Source of the DNA: an uncultured Olsenella sp.
GTDB lineage: Bacteria; Actinomycetota; Coriobacteriia; Coriobacteriales; Atopobiaceae
NCBI GenBank assembly: GCA_959598545.1
Contig: CAUGFC010000060.1
Span: 1 to 11,395, forward strand
Reading direction: 5' to 3'
Length of the DNA: 11,395 nt
In this document: in pieces, positions 1-7,548 of the stretch
Layout of the letters: each line of letters opens with the position of its first letter
Numbering within the stretch: the first letter of the stretch is position 1
Notes under the pieces: model-generated
What the model was told of the DNA's origin: nothing
The model's database searches: none
What the model saw: only the letters and a program-made list of their open reading frames with translations
Program-made: the position numbers and the translations under genes

Positions 1-1
1 C

Positions 2-1180
2 GCCGAGGCCGCCGCGGAGCTGGAGCGCGTTCGGGAGACGGGCCGGGCGAGCGCCGAGCGGCTCGACGAGGCCGCGTTCGCGCTGCGGCGTATCGACGAG
101 GTCGACCCGCGCGAGGGCGAGCTCGAGGAGCTCGAGGCCCAGCTGCCGCGCGTCGAGCACGGCGAGGCCCTTCTCGCTGCCGCCGCCGGCGCGCGCGAGC
201 TGCTCTCCGGCGACGACGGGGCCCTCGACGCCCTCGGGCGCGCCGTGCGCGAGCTCGAGGGGGCCGCGCGCTACGACGAGGCGCTCGCCGGCTGGGCGAG
301 CGCGCTCGAGAGCTCGCTGATCGACGTCGAGGACGTCGCCTCCGAGCTGCGTGACTACGCGGACGAGGTGGACTTCGACCCCGAGGAGCTCGAGCGGCTG
401 CAGACGCGCCTCTCGGCGCTCGAGGGCTTGCGCCGTTCCTTCGGGCCGCGCATGGAGGACGTGTTCCGCCGCCGCGCGGAGGCCCGCGAGGTCGTGGCCG
501 CCGCGGGCGACGGCGGGGAGCGGGAGCGCCGGGCCGCCGAGGAGCTCGAGCGCCGCGAGGACGAGCTAGCTGCAGCCGCGGACGCCCTCGACGCCGTGCG
601 CCGCGAGGCCGCGCCGCGCTTCGCCGCGGCGGTGGGCGAGCAGATGGCGCTTCTCGAGATGGGCAGCGCGGGCTTGGAGGTCGCGCTCGAGCGGGCGCCG
701 CGCGCGGAGTGGTCGCGCCGCGGGGCGAGCCGCGTCGAGTTCCTCTACCGCCCGGGCGCCGGGCTCACGGCGCGCCCGCTGCGCCGGATCGCGTCGGGCG
801 GCGAGGTCAGCCGCGTGATGCTCGCGGTCAAGGTGGTGCTGGGCGCCGCGGACGCGTGCGAGACGCTGGTCTTCGACGAGGTGGACGCCGGCGTGGGCGG
901 TGCCACGGCCGTGGCGCTGGCGGGCACGCTGGCGCGGCTGGCGGCGACGCACCAGGTCATCGTGGTCACGCACCTCGCGCAGGTGGCCGTGGCGGCCGAG
1001 CGGCACTATCTGGTCGAGAAGCACGACGGCGCGGGCGACGTCCCCGAGACCACGCTCACGGAGATCTCCGGCGAGGACCGCGTGGCCGAGGTCGCGCGCA
1101 TGCTCTCCGGCGACACCGGCGCCGCGAGCCGCGACCTCGCGCGCGAGATGCTCGCCGCGCGCGCCGCCGAGGGCCGCTAG
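2..1180 (+). CDS. recN: DNA repair protein RecN, C-terminal part (5' end outside window)
   Basis: RecN is an SMC-like ATPase that acts early in double-strand break repair, holding DNA ends for RecA-dependent recombination. The frame is open from base 2, giving 392 residues. The family is usually about 550-570 residues, so the N-terminal Walker A head half is missing to the left. The visible part starts in the coiled coil, with the family pattern R-I-D-E-V and, a little later, L-P-R-V-E-H. The coil is rich in Glu, Ala and Arg. The second ATPase half follows: signature motif IASGGEVSR (about 791-817), Walker B plus D-loop LVFDEVDAGVGG (about 868-903) and the H-loop VTHLAQVA (about 964-987). The stop is TAG at 1178-1180. 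It converges with the XRE gene, 140 nt away. Identification is secure from the ordered motifs; only the start is unknown. Confidence 0.96.
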   Translation, partial: AEAAAELERVRETGRASAERLDEAAFALRRIDEVDPREGELEELEAQLPRVEHGEALLAAAAGARELLSGDDGALDALGRAVRELEGAARYDEALAGWASALESSLIDVEDVASELRDYADEVDFDPEELERLQTRLSALEGLRRSFGPRMEDVFRRRAEAREVVAAAGDGGERERRAAEELERREDELAAAADALDAVRREAAPRFAAAVGEQMALLEMGSAGLEVALERAPRAEWSRRGASRVEFLYRPGAGLTARPLRRIASGGEVSRVMLAVKVVLGAADACETLVFDEVDAGVGGATAVALAGTLARLAATHQVIVVTHLAQVAVAAERHYLVEKHDGAGDVPETTLTEISGEDRVAEVARMLSGDTGAASRDLAREMLAARAAEGR

Positions 1181-1287
1181 GCGCGCGTCCTTCTCGCCCC
1201 CGCGCCCGACCTTCCCGATCCCCCGCGTCTCGCGGCACGGTGACAGGTTTTGCGCCCCGCGCGGCGAGAAAGGCGGTGCGGACACGT

Positions 1288-1306
1288 AAAAGCCGTCAGC
1301 CCCGGC
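1288..1306 (-). terminator. weak candidate terminator downstream of the XRE gene
   Basis: Read on the minus strand, 15 nt past the XRE stop codon, GCCG and CGGC form a 4-bp stem with a 7-nt loop, followed at once by TTTT (plus-strand AAAA at 1288-1291). The stem is short, so this is only a possible intrinsic terminator. It is nevertheless the only U-tract hairpin I see in the 140-nt gap between the convergent recN and XRE genes. A separate 5-bp stem (CCGCG/CGCGG, 1223-1235) lies on the recN side without a U-tract. Confidence 0.3.
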
Positions 1307-1320
1307 CCCGCGCTTCTGCC

Positions 1321-1614
1321 TCAGTCCGCCCCGGTGTCGCAGTCCGCGCCCGCTCCGTCCAGGTCCAGGAGCTCGGGCACGGACAGGCCGAAGACCCACG
1401 CGAGCGAGAGCAGCGTGTGGTAGGTGGGGTTCATGGGCGTGCCGGGCTTGGACTCGCCCTTCTCGTACTTCTGGTACGTGTAGATCGCGATGCCGGCGCC
1501 GTTCGCGACGTCCTCCTGGCTCAGGCCCCGCTCGCGACGCAGGTCGCGCAGGCGGTAGCCGAGCCGCTGTGAGTAGCCCTCGAGGTCGGGGGAGTTGTTC
1601 TTCTCGCGCTCCAT
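1321..1614 (-). CDS. XRE-family helix-turn-helix regulator, 97 aa
   Basis: This is a small DNA-binding protein made almost entirely of one Cro/C1-type helix-turn-helix domain (about residues 17-85). The characteristic pattern is RLRDLRRERGLSQEDVANGA, then Y-Q-K-Y-E-K-G-E-S-K-P, then a closing helix ending in FGLSVPELLDLD. The tail is acidic (DGAGADCDTGAD). No second domain (peptidase, cupin, sensor) is present. I chose the ATG at 1612-1614 because the Met-Glu-Arg-Glu start gives a compact HTH protein. The frame stays open upstream to 1845, but that extension is Arg-rich, out of character, and would overlap the pyrG start. No good Shine-Dalgarno precedes the ATG. It is divergent from pyrG with 224 nt between them, so it could control itself, pyrG, or neither. 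Its target is unknown. Confidence 0.85.
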   Translation of the reverse strand: MEREKNNSPDLEGYSQRLGYRLRDLRRERGLSQEDVANGAGIAIYTYQKYEKGESKPGTPMNPTYHTLLSLAWVFGLSVPELLDLDGAGADCDTGAD

Positions 1615-1650
1615 GCGACCACTATCGGGCCGCCCGGACGGGCGCACCAC

Positions 1651-1662
1651 CATACGGGTATG
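1651..1662. promoter_or_regulatory. short palindrome in the XRE/pyrG divergent region, possible operator
   Basis: CATACGGGTATG is a perfect 5-bp inverted repeat (CATAC/GTATG) around GG. It lies 36 nt upstream of the XRE ATG, inside the 224-nt region that must hold the promoters of the XRE gene and pyrG. XRE regulators commonly bind short palindromes near their own promoter, so autoregulation is a reasonable inference. I could not find a convincing -35/-10 pair on either strand. TACCAT at 1791-1796 is a possible pyrG -10, and GATAGT (minus strand, 1621-1626) a possible XRE -10. Confidence 0.3.
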
Positions 1663-1838
1663 ACAAGCAAAACCCCACAGGGCGGCCCGCGGCCCTCGCG
1701 GGCGAGAAGGTCTGTGTCGGCCTCGTGTCGCAATGTTTCGCGCGTGCGTCCGATCGGCCCGGCGACCGCGCCGCCCCCCTCGCCGCGCGCTACCATGGAG
1801 ACCCGTGGAAACGTTACGGATTCTGCGGGAGGTCCCCC

Positions 1839-3494
1839 ATGGCAAAGCACATCTTCGTGACCGGTGGCGTCGTATCCTCGCTGGGCAAGGGCATCACGGC
1901 GGCCTCGCTCGGCCGGCTGCTCAAGGCGCGCGGCTACCGCGTCACCATGCAGAAGGCCGACCCCTACCTCAACGTGGACCCGGGCACGATGAGCCCGTTC
2001 CAGCACGGCGAGGTCTTCGTGACCGAGGACGGCTACGAGTCCGACCTCGACCTCGGCCACTACGAGCGCTTCATCGACGAGAACCTCACGCGCAGCTCCA
2101 ACTTCACCTCCGGCGCCATCTACCAGGAGCTCATCTCCCGTGAGCGCGCCGGCGACTTCCTCGGCGGCACCGTGCAGGTCATCCCGCACGTCACCGACGC
2201 CATCAAGGAGCGCTTCCGCCGCGTCGAGGCCGAGGCCGGCGCCGACGTGGTGATCACCGAGCTCGGCGGCACGGTCGGCGACATCGAGAGCCAGGCCTTC
2301 GTGGAGGCCATCCGCCAGTTCAGAAACGAGAAGGGCCGCGACGACTGCGTCCTCATCCACGTGAGCCTCGTGCCCTACATCGCCGCGGCCCATGAGGTCA
2401 AGACCAAGCCCACGCAGCACAGCGTGCGCGAGCTTCGCTCCCTCGGCCTCCAGCCCGACTTCATCGTCTGCCGCTCCGACCACGAGGTGGACGCCTCCAT
2501 CCGCGCCAAGATCGCCAGCTTCTGCGACGTCCCCGCCGACCACGTCTTCGAGAACTCCGACTGCCCCTCGATCTACGACGTGCCGGCGCACCTGGCCGCG
2601 CAGGGCTTCGACGAGAAGGTCTGCGAGCGCCTGGGGCTCGAGCCGCGCACGTGCCACATGGAGGGCTGGTACGCCTTCACGGACGCGATGCATGCCGCCA
2701 ACGCCCGCGCCGACGTCACGCGCATCAGCGTCGTCGGCAAGTACACGCAGCTGCCGGACGCCTACCTCTCTGTCATCGAGGCGCTGCACCACTCCGGCGT
2801 GCTCTTCGGGCGCCACGTGGACATCCGCCTGGTGGACGGCGAGGCGCTGGACGAGAAGAACGTCGAGGCCGTGCTCGGCGACTCCGACGGCATCCTCGTG
2901 CCGGGCGGGTTCGGCCTGCGCGGCATCGAGGGCAAGATCTGCGCCGTGCGCCGCGCCCGCGAGGGTCGCGTGCCCTACCTGGGCGTGTGCTTGGGCCTGC
3001 AGGTCGCCGTCTGCGAGTTCGCCCGCGACGTCTGCGGCCTTCCCGGCGCGAGCTCCGCGGAGTTCGACCCGGCCACACCGCACCCCGTGATCGACATCAT
3101 GGCCGACCAGGCGACCGTCACCGAGAAGGGCGGCACCATGCGCCTCGGCGCCTACCCGTGCCGCCTCGAGCCCGGCACTCTGGCCGCCGAGGCCTACGGG
3201 GAGCCGCTCGTCTGGGAGCGCCACCGCCACCGCTACGAGGTCAGCAACGCCTACCGCGAGCGTCTCGCTGCCGCCGGCCTGCGCATTTCCGGCCTCTCGC
3301 CCGACGGCCGGCTCGTCGAGATGGTGGAGCTGCCCGAGGACGTGCATCCTTGGTTCGTGGCGAGTCAGGCGCACCCCGAGTTCAAGAGCCGCCCGGACCG
3401 CCCGGCCCCGCTCTTTCGGGAGTTCGTGCGCGCCGCGATCGCGCACCACGAGGGCCGCGACCGCCACGACGTCGAGCCGGTCGCGGGCGAGTAG
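1839..3494 (+). CDS. pyrG: CTP synthase (glutamine-hydrolysing)
   Basis: Cytosolic enzyme that converts UTP to CTP with ATP and glutamine, the last step of de novo pyrimidine nucleotide synthesis. At 551 residues it is full length (E. coli PyrG is 545). The N-terminal synthase domain opens with KHIFVTGGVVSSLGKG (P-loop Lys17), continues through DPYLNVDPGTMSPFQHGEVF and carries ELGGTVGDIES. A linker leads to the class I glutaminase domain with VGKYTQLPDAY. The nucleophile is Cys384 (GVCLGLQ), and His512 and Glu514 (SQAHPEFKSRP) complete the triad. The start is ATG at 1839, with GGGAGG at 1827-1832 and a 6-nt spacer. The frame is open further upstream but without family sequence. The xerD start lies 12 nt downstream, so the two are probably cotranscribed. 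I see no leader attenuator of the Bacillus pyrG type. Confidence 0.99.
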   Translation: MAKHIFVTGGVVSSLGKGITAASLGRLLKARGYRVTMQKADPYLNVDPGTMSPFQHGEVFVTEDGYESDLDLGHYERFIDENLTRSSNFTSGAIYQELISRERAGDFLGGTVQVIPHVTDAIKERFRRVEAEAGADVVITELGGTVGDIESQAFVEAIRQFRNEKGRDDCVLIHVSLVPYIAAAHEVKTKPTQHSVRELRSLGLQPDFIVCRSDHEVDASIRAKIASFCDVPADHVFENSDCPSIYDVPAHLAAQGFDEKVCERLGLEPRTCHMEGWYAFTDAMHAANARADVTRISVVGKYTQLPDAYLSVIEALHHSGVLFGRHVDIRLVDGEALDEKNVEAVLGDSDGILVPGGFGLRGIEGKICAVRRAREGRVPYLGVCLGLQVAVCEFARDVCGLPGASSAEFDPATPHPVIDIMADQATVTEKGGTMRLGAYPCRLEPGTLAAEAYGEPLVWERHRHRYEVSNAYRERLAAAGLRISGLSPDGRLVEMVELPEDVHPWFVASQAHPEFKSRPDRPAPLFREFVRAAIAHHEGRDRHDVEPVAGE

Positions 3495-3506
3495 GAGGCG
3501 CTGCGC

Positions 3507-4397
3507 GTGGACCTCGGGCATGCCAGGGAGGAGTACCTGAGCTACCTCGCCGTGGAGCGGGGGAGCTCGCGCAACACGCTCGACGCGTACGGCCGCGACC
3601 TCAGGCGCTACGAGTCGTGGCTGGCCGAGCGCGGCGTGACCCGCCCCGACGACGTGACGCTGCCGCTGATCGAGGACTACGTGGCCGAGCTCTCCTCCCG
3701 CGGCCTCGCCGCCTCGTCGGTCGAGCGCGCCGCCTCGGCGGTCAAGGGCTTCCACCGCTTCATGCTCGCGGACGAGATCGCCACCACGCTGCCAACGGCC
3801 GACCTGCCGCTGCCCACCAAGCCCGAGCGCCTCCCCGACGTCATCTCGCACGAGGACGCCGCCCGCCTGCTGGACCAGCCGTTCCCGCAGACGCCCGCCG
3901 GCCTGCGCGACCACGCGGTTCTCGAGGTGCTCTACGGCTGCGGACTGCGGGCGAGCGAGCTCGTGGGGCTCGACGAGCGCTCCGTCCTTCTCGACGAGGG
4001 GCTGCTGCGCGTCTTCGGCAAGGGTTCCAAGGAGCGGGTGGTCCCGGTCATGGGGGCCGCCGCCGACGCGCTCGGGGCGTACCTGGAGCGCGGCCGCGGC
4101 GCCCTGGCCGGCCGACAGCCCAGTGCCGCTGTGTTCCTCAACGCCCGGGGCGGGCGCCTCTCCCGCCAGTCCGTGCACGCGATCGTCGAGAGGTACGGGC
4201 GGGTCGTGGGGATTCGCGGCCTGCACCCGCACACGCTGCGCCACAGCTTCGCCACGCACCTGCTCGAGGGCGGGGCGGACCTGCGCGTGGTCCAGGAGCT
4301 GCTCGGGCACGCCAACGTGGCGACCACCCAGCTCTACACGCACATCGACCGCTCCCATATCCGCCGCGTGTACCTCTCGGCGCACCCGCGCGCGTAG
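3507..4397 (+). CDS. xerD: site-specific tyrosine recombinase XerD
   Basis: Tyrosine recombinase that with a XerC-type partner resolves chromosome dimers at dif during division. At 296 residues it matches XerD length. The N-terminal SAM-like core-binding domain (about 4-90) has the typical YLSYLAVERGSSRNTLDAY opening. The catalytic domain has the full set: Arg148 (GLRASEL), Lys172 (GKGSKERVVPV), His242 and Arg245 (PHTLRHSFATHLL), His268 (LLGHANVATTQ) and the nucleophile Tyr277 (YTHI). The start is GTG at 3507. AGGAGG at 3493-3498 overlaps the pyrG stop codon and lies 8 nt before the GTG, which points to translational coupling. XerD rather than XerC is inferred from the family pattern and pyrG linkage; the same-length paralogue XerC is the main alternative. 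Its stop lies 7 nt from the stop of the convergent lipoprotein gene. Confidence 0.93.
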   Translation: MDLGHAREEYLSYLAVERGSSRNTLDAYGRDLRRYESWLAERGVTRPDDVTLPLIEDYVAELSSRGLAASSVERAASAVKGFHRFMLADEIATTLPTADLPLPTKPERLPDVISHEDAARLLDQPFPQTPAGLRDHAVLEVLYGCGLRASELVGLDERSVLLDEGLLRVFGKGSKERVVPVMGAAADALGAYLERGRGALAGRQPSAAVFLNARGGRLSRQSVHAIVERYGRVVGIRGLHPHTLRHSFATHLLEGGADLRVVQELLGHANVATTQLYTHIDRSHIRRVYLSAHPRA

Positions 4398-4404
4398 CGC
4401 GGGG

Positions 4405-5025
4405 CTAGACGCCGGCAGCCGCGAGAGCGTCCGACCAGATGTTGCGGCTGATGGTGAGTCCCTCGCCGGGCATGTCGGCCGCCGCTATCTCCACGCCCGT
4501 CTCGGCGTCAACGAAGGCCGCCCTGAAGCCCCAGTCCTCCTGCCCGTCAAAGAGCTGCAGGTAGCCGCAGGCAACCATGATCATATAGAGGTCGGCGGCG
4601 GCGTCGTTGTCGTCCGTGAAGCAGGGGTGCGCGGTGACGGTGATGGCCCGGAGGTCGTCGGACACCTCGACGGCGTCGGCGCAGTCCCGCGCAAGGAGCG
4701 ACGCGGTCTCGTCCTCGAGCTCCTCCTCCCACTTCTCGACCTGCGCATCGAACTGCCCAGTCGTGAAGGTGAGGATGACGTCGTCGCCCTCGGCGGCGGC
4801 GTCCAGCGCGTCCTCGCTCGCGCCGTCGGCGTACTGCTCGAGGACGTCGTCCTGCGAGAGGGCGCAGAGGTTGAGGAACGACGCGGGGAAGCGCACGGAG
4901 ACAGTCTGGTCCGCGTGCGTGGGCTCGTGCTCGGCGGGTTCGGGGTCGGCCGCTCCGCCGGCGCAGCCGCAGAGGGCGGCGAGAAGGGCGCCGGAGAGCG
5001 CGAGCAGGGCGCGTCGGGTGAGCAT
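4405..5025 (-). CDS. small exported lipoprotein, paralogue of 7545-8195
   Basis: A 206-residue protein of unknown function. It begins MLTRRALLALSGALLAALCGC: basic n-region, hydrophobic core and a lipobox LCGC with Cys21 as the likely lipidated residue. The twin Arg followed by hydrophobic residues is only weakly Tat-like. A Pro/Glu/His linker follows, then a globular domain shared with the second lipoprotein: PASFL near residue 48, ITVTAHPCF, DLYMIMVACGYLQLFD, DW, VDAETGVEIA and a C-terminal SR-W-A-AGV pattern. The mature part holds four further cysteines (near residues 54, 114, 133 and 149), so disulfides outside the cell are possible. The ATG at 5025 has GGGAGG six nt upstream on the minus strand. 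It is divergent from the TPR gene and converges on xerD. The substrate or partner is not recognisable. Confidence 0.87.
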   Translation of the reverse strand: MLTRRALLALSGALLAALCGCAGGAADPEPAEHEPTHADQTVSVRFPASFLNLCALSQDDVLEQYADGASEDALDAAAEGDDVILTFTTGQFDAQVEKWEEELEDETASLLARDCADAVEVSDDLRAITVTAHPCFTDDNDAAADLYMIMVACGYLQLFDGQEDWGFRAAFVDAETGVEIAAADMPGEGLTISRNIWSDALAAAGV

Positions 5026-5115
5026 GAGAGGCCTCCCATGAGAGTTTGGGTAACTGAAGCATGACAACATGATGATAGAATCATACGAGTTCAGGGCGCG
5101 AGAGGGGAGGGCGGT
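5026..5115. promoter_or_regulatory. divergent promoter region between lipoprotein 1 and the TPR gene
   Basis: These 90 nt separate the two divergent start codons and include a clear AT-rich patch (about 5045-5090) in otherwise G/C-rich DNA. On the plus strand TAGAAT (5076-5081) matches the -10 consensus at five of six positions, but the -35 is poor. On the minus strand both TATGAT (5080-5085) and TATCAT (5072-5077) are five-of-six -10 candidates. They are embedded in a perfect inverted repeat ATGAT-AGA-ATCAT (5072-5084), which could be an operator covering both promoters. Good Shine-Dalgarno sequences lie at each end: GGGAGG at 5032-5037 on the minus strand and GGGGAGG at 5104-5110 on the plus strand. 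Confidence 0.5.
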
Positions 5116-7548
5116 ATGAGCCGCTCGAGTGACCGACCGATTCCGATGCTGGCGGGCGTGGGGCTGATCGTCGCCGGCGTGCTCTTCCTGGGGTATGCCT
5201 TCTTCCAGTACGCCTCCATCGGGGGCGACCCGTCCTATACCGGGGTGGGCTGGCGCGACACCTACGAGATGCGCGACACCGCCCGGGGGATGCTCCTGGG
5301 GCTTGCGCTCGTCGTGCTGGGGATCCTGGTCGTGGCGCTGCGGCTGCGCGACCGCCTGCGGGCGCCCTCGGCACCGCGGGAGGACGAGAAGGACGTGGCG
5401 CTCGCCCCCGCTCCGGTGCCCGCGCCGGCGAGGCCCGCGCCCGCTCCGGCCCCGGCGCCGAAGCCCGCCCCCTCCCCAAAGCGCTCGGACGGCGGCATCT
5501 CCCCGCTCGACCAGGTGCTCCCGCGCTCGGACGACGCCCTCGCGACGCTGCGCTACTTCATTGTGGACGCCCCCGACCAGATGCTCGCCGACCAGTGCGA
5601 GCTCGTGCGGCGCACGGGGCTTGCGGACTGGACGGGCGAGCCGCGCTGCGGCGCCCGCAGGCTCGCGCGCAGCGGCCGCTGGTGGCTCGTGCCCGAGGGC
5701 GCGTTGCCGACGCCGGAGGACGCGGACCGCGTCTGGGCCGTCGAGGCGGCCCTCAACTTCGGGCAGGACGCGGCCAGGATGGCCGAGCCGCCCGTCACGC
5801 TGGACGAGCGGCTGCGCGTTCTTCTCGCCGGCGTCTCCCACCTGGAGCCCGTGCGCCATCCGGGCAGCCGCTTCCTCGCCGCCGTCACCGAGGGCACCGA
5901 CCCCCGGGGCGAGTGGGCCGTGCGCGCGGCCTTTGCCGACGCCCTGGAGAACCTGCCGGTGCCCTTCCGCATGGTCGCGGACTTCAGGCTCAACGTCTCC
6001 GAGGGGCTGCTCGGGGTGAGGGCGGCCGTGCCCCGGCCGGCGGCCTTCTCCTTCGCGCCGGAGGCGGAGCGCGCCGCGCTCGCCCGTGCCTACGCGTATG
6101 ACCTGGCGCTGCTTCTCTCCCGTACGGCGCTTGTCGCCTCGCCGGCGATTCGCCGCGTGGTCGTCAACTGCCACGTGGACGGGAGCGTGGACTGCGTCCT
6201 CTCCGCGGACCTCACGCGCTCCTCGCTCGAGCGCATGGCGGCCGCCCCGCGCGAGGGTGGTCTGCCCGAGCCCTCCGCCGAGCTACGCTATCGCCCCGCA
6301 GCGGACGGCTGGCTCGCCCCCGTTGCGCCGCTGCTGTCGTTCGTCGACGCCCAGCTGCGCCCGGCCGAGCGCTATCGCCCGGTGGAGCTCTCCGACGAGC
6401 CCTGCCCCGAGGCGGTCGTGCGCACCTGCGGGGCGCACCGGCGCTCCGAGCTCGGCATCGCGGAGAGCGTGGTGCGCCTTGACGCGTGGGAGCGCGTTGC
6501 GGACGACTTCGGCGGGCTCGGCGACACGACGGAGGACGCGGTGGCGGCCCTCTCCGAGCTGCGCGCGTCCGCCACGGACGCCTCGGTCGTCGAGGCCTGC
6601 GAGCGCACGACGCGCGCCCTGGTCGCCGGCGAGCTCGACGTGGAGGACACCGACGACCTCATCGAGTGCTTCGTCGGCGGATCGGCGCTCGAGCGCGCCG
6701 TGCGCCAGGCGGGGCCCCTCGTCCCCGCGGCGGACAAGCAGGACCAGGAGGAGCTCTCGAGGGTCGCGGGTCTGCTCGAGGACGCTCTCGCACCCATCGA
6801 GGCGCGCGGCGCCTATCGCGACGACGAGCGGACGGCCTATCGCTACTTCCGCTCGATTCCCGAGCGCGTGGCCTACAACCTCGACTGCGGCGACGGTCGC
6901 GCCGTGCGGCTCGTCCCGGACGCCTACTTCCTCGCGCACCAGTACGCGGCGGTCCTCGAGCTCGGGCTTGCGCTCCCCGGCAGCCTCGACCGCGCGCTCG
7001 CCCATGCCGAGCGCGCCGCAGAGCTCGCGCCGTGCACGGTCGAGACGGCGATCGCCCGCGCGGACTGTCTGCGCGAGATGGGGCGCTCCGACGAGGCACT
7101 GCGCGCGGTGTCCGGTGCCGCGGCGCGCTGCTCGACCGTCGACGGCCTCTCCCTCTGCCTCTACCGCCTCGCCGGCCTCACGTACGACCTCGGCATGGTG
7201 GAGGCCTCCGTCGCCTGCTACCGACGCTGCATCGAGCTGGGCCGTGCACAGGCCGAGCCCGCCCGCCACGAGCTTGGGCTGCTTGTCGAGCACGAGCACG
7301 AGGCACTGGCCGCGAGCCGTCTCGACCCGGCGAAGCTCACGGGCGAGCGCCTCGCACGTGAGCTTGAGAAGGCGGGGCTGCCCGCCGGCGACACGGGACC
7401 GCTCTCCGAGCGCCTGCGTGCGGCTGCGGCGGCATGCACGGACGCCGGGATCTTCTCGGTGGCCCACCCGCTGCTCCAGGCGTACCTGCAGGCGGCCGAT
7501 CGGCGCGATGACGCGCTCGCCGACGTGCTCGCGTCGCTGAGGGCCTAG
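5116..7548 (+). CDS. membrane-anchored protein with TPR-like C-terminal helices, 810 aa, function unknown
   Basis: I do not recognise this protein beyond its architecture. Two membrane segments lie at about residues 11-33 and 57-78, with a short outside loop. The basic RLRDRLR after the second places both ends in the cytoplasm. A Pro/Ala-rich linker (about 96-122, APAP and KPAP repeats) leads to a large cytoplasmic part. Residues 130-600 show no family motif I can name and mix beta-like stretches (IRRVVVNCHVDGSVDC) with helices. Residues about 605-715 look like two or three TPR-type helix pairs (ALAHAERAAELAPCTVETAIARADCLREMG, then AGLTYDLGMVEASVACYRRCIELG). It has 16 cysteines, many for a cytoplasmic protein, but no clear metal motif. 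The ATG at 5116 has GGGGAGG five nt upstream. Its stop overlaps that of the second lipoprotein gene. Position between the two lipoproteins suggests a joint envelope function (inference). Confidence 0.8.
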   Translation: MSRSSDRPIPMLAGVGLIVAGVLFLGYAFFQYASIGGDPSYTGVGWRDTYEMRDTARGMLLGLALVVLGILVVALRLRDRLRAPSAPREDEKDVALAPAPVPAPARPAPAPAPAPKPAPSPKRSDGGISPLDQVLPRSDDALATLRYFIVDAPDQMLADQCELVRRTGLADWTGEPRCGARRLARSGRWWLVPEGALPTPEDADRVWAVEAALNFGQDAARMAEPPVTLDERLRVLLAGVSHLEPVRHPGSRFLAAVTEGTDPRGEWAVRAAFADALENLPVPFRMVADFRLNVSEGLLGVRAAVPRPAAFSFAPEAERAALARAYAYDLALLLSRTALVASPAIRRVVVNCHVDGSVDCVLSADLTRSSLERMAAAPREGGLPEPSAELRYRPAADGWLAPVAPLLSFVDAQLRPAERYRPVELSDEPCPEAVVRTCGAHRRSELGIAESVVRLDAWERVADDFGGLGDTTEDAVAALSELRASATDASVVEACERTTRALVAGELDVEDTDDLIECFVGGSALERAVRQAGPLVPAADKQDQEELSRVAGLLEDALAPIEARGAYRDDERTAYRYFRSIPERVAYNLDCGDGRAVRLVPDAYFLAHQYAAVLELGLALPGSLDRALAHAERAAELAPCTVETAIARADCLREMGRSDEALRAVSGAAARCSTVDGLSLCLYRLAGLTYDLGMVEASVACYRRCIELGRAQAEPARHELGLLVEHEHEALAASRLDPAKLTGERLARELEKAGLPAGDTGPLSERLRAAAAACTDAGIFSVAHPLLQAYLQAADRRDDALADVLASLRA

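Noticed and set aside
1615..1845. N-terminal extension of the XRE regulator by 77 residues
   Set aside because: Arg-rich sequence unlike the domain, covers the pyrG promoter area and overlaps the pyrG start codon.
1521..4385. Very long open frame on the minus strand opposite pyrG and xerD
   Set aside because: It is the mirror of two certain genes in high-GC DNA, has no family sequence (Val/Ala/His/Glu-rich composition) and no ribosome binding site.
5026..6174. Upstream extension of lipoprotein 1 in the same minus-strand frame
   Set aside because: It runs antisense through the TPR gene. The signal peptide and Shine-Dalgarno fix the start at 5025.
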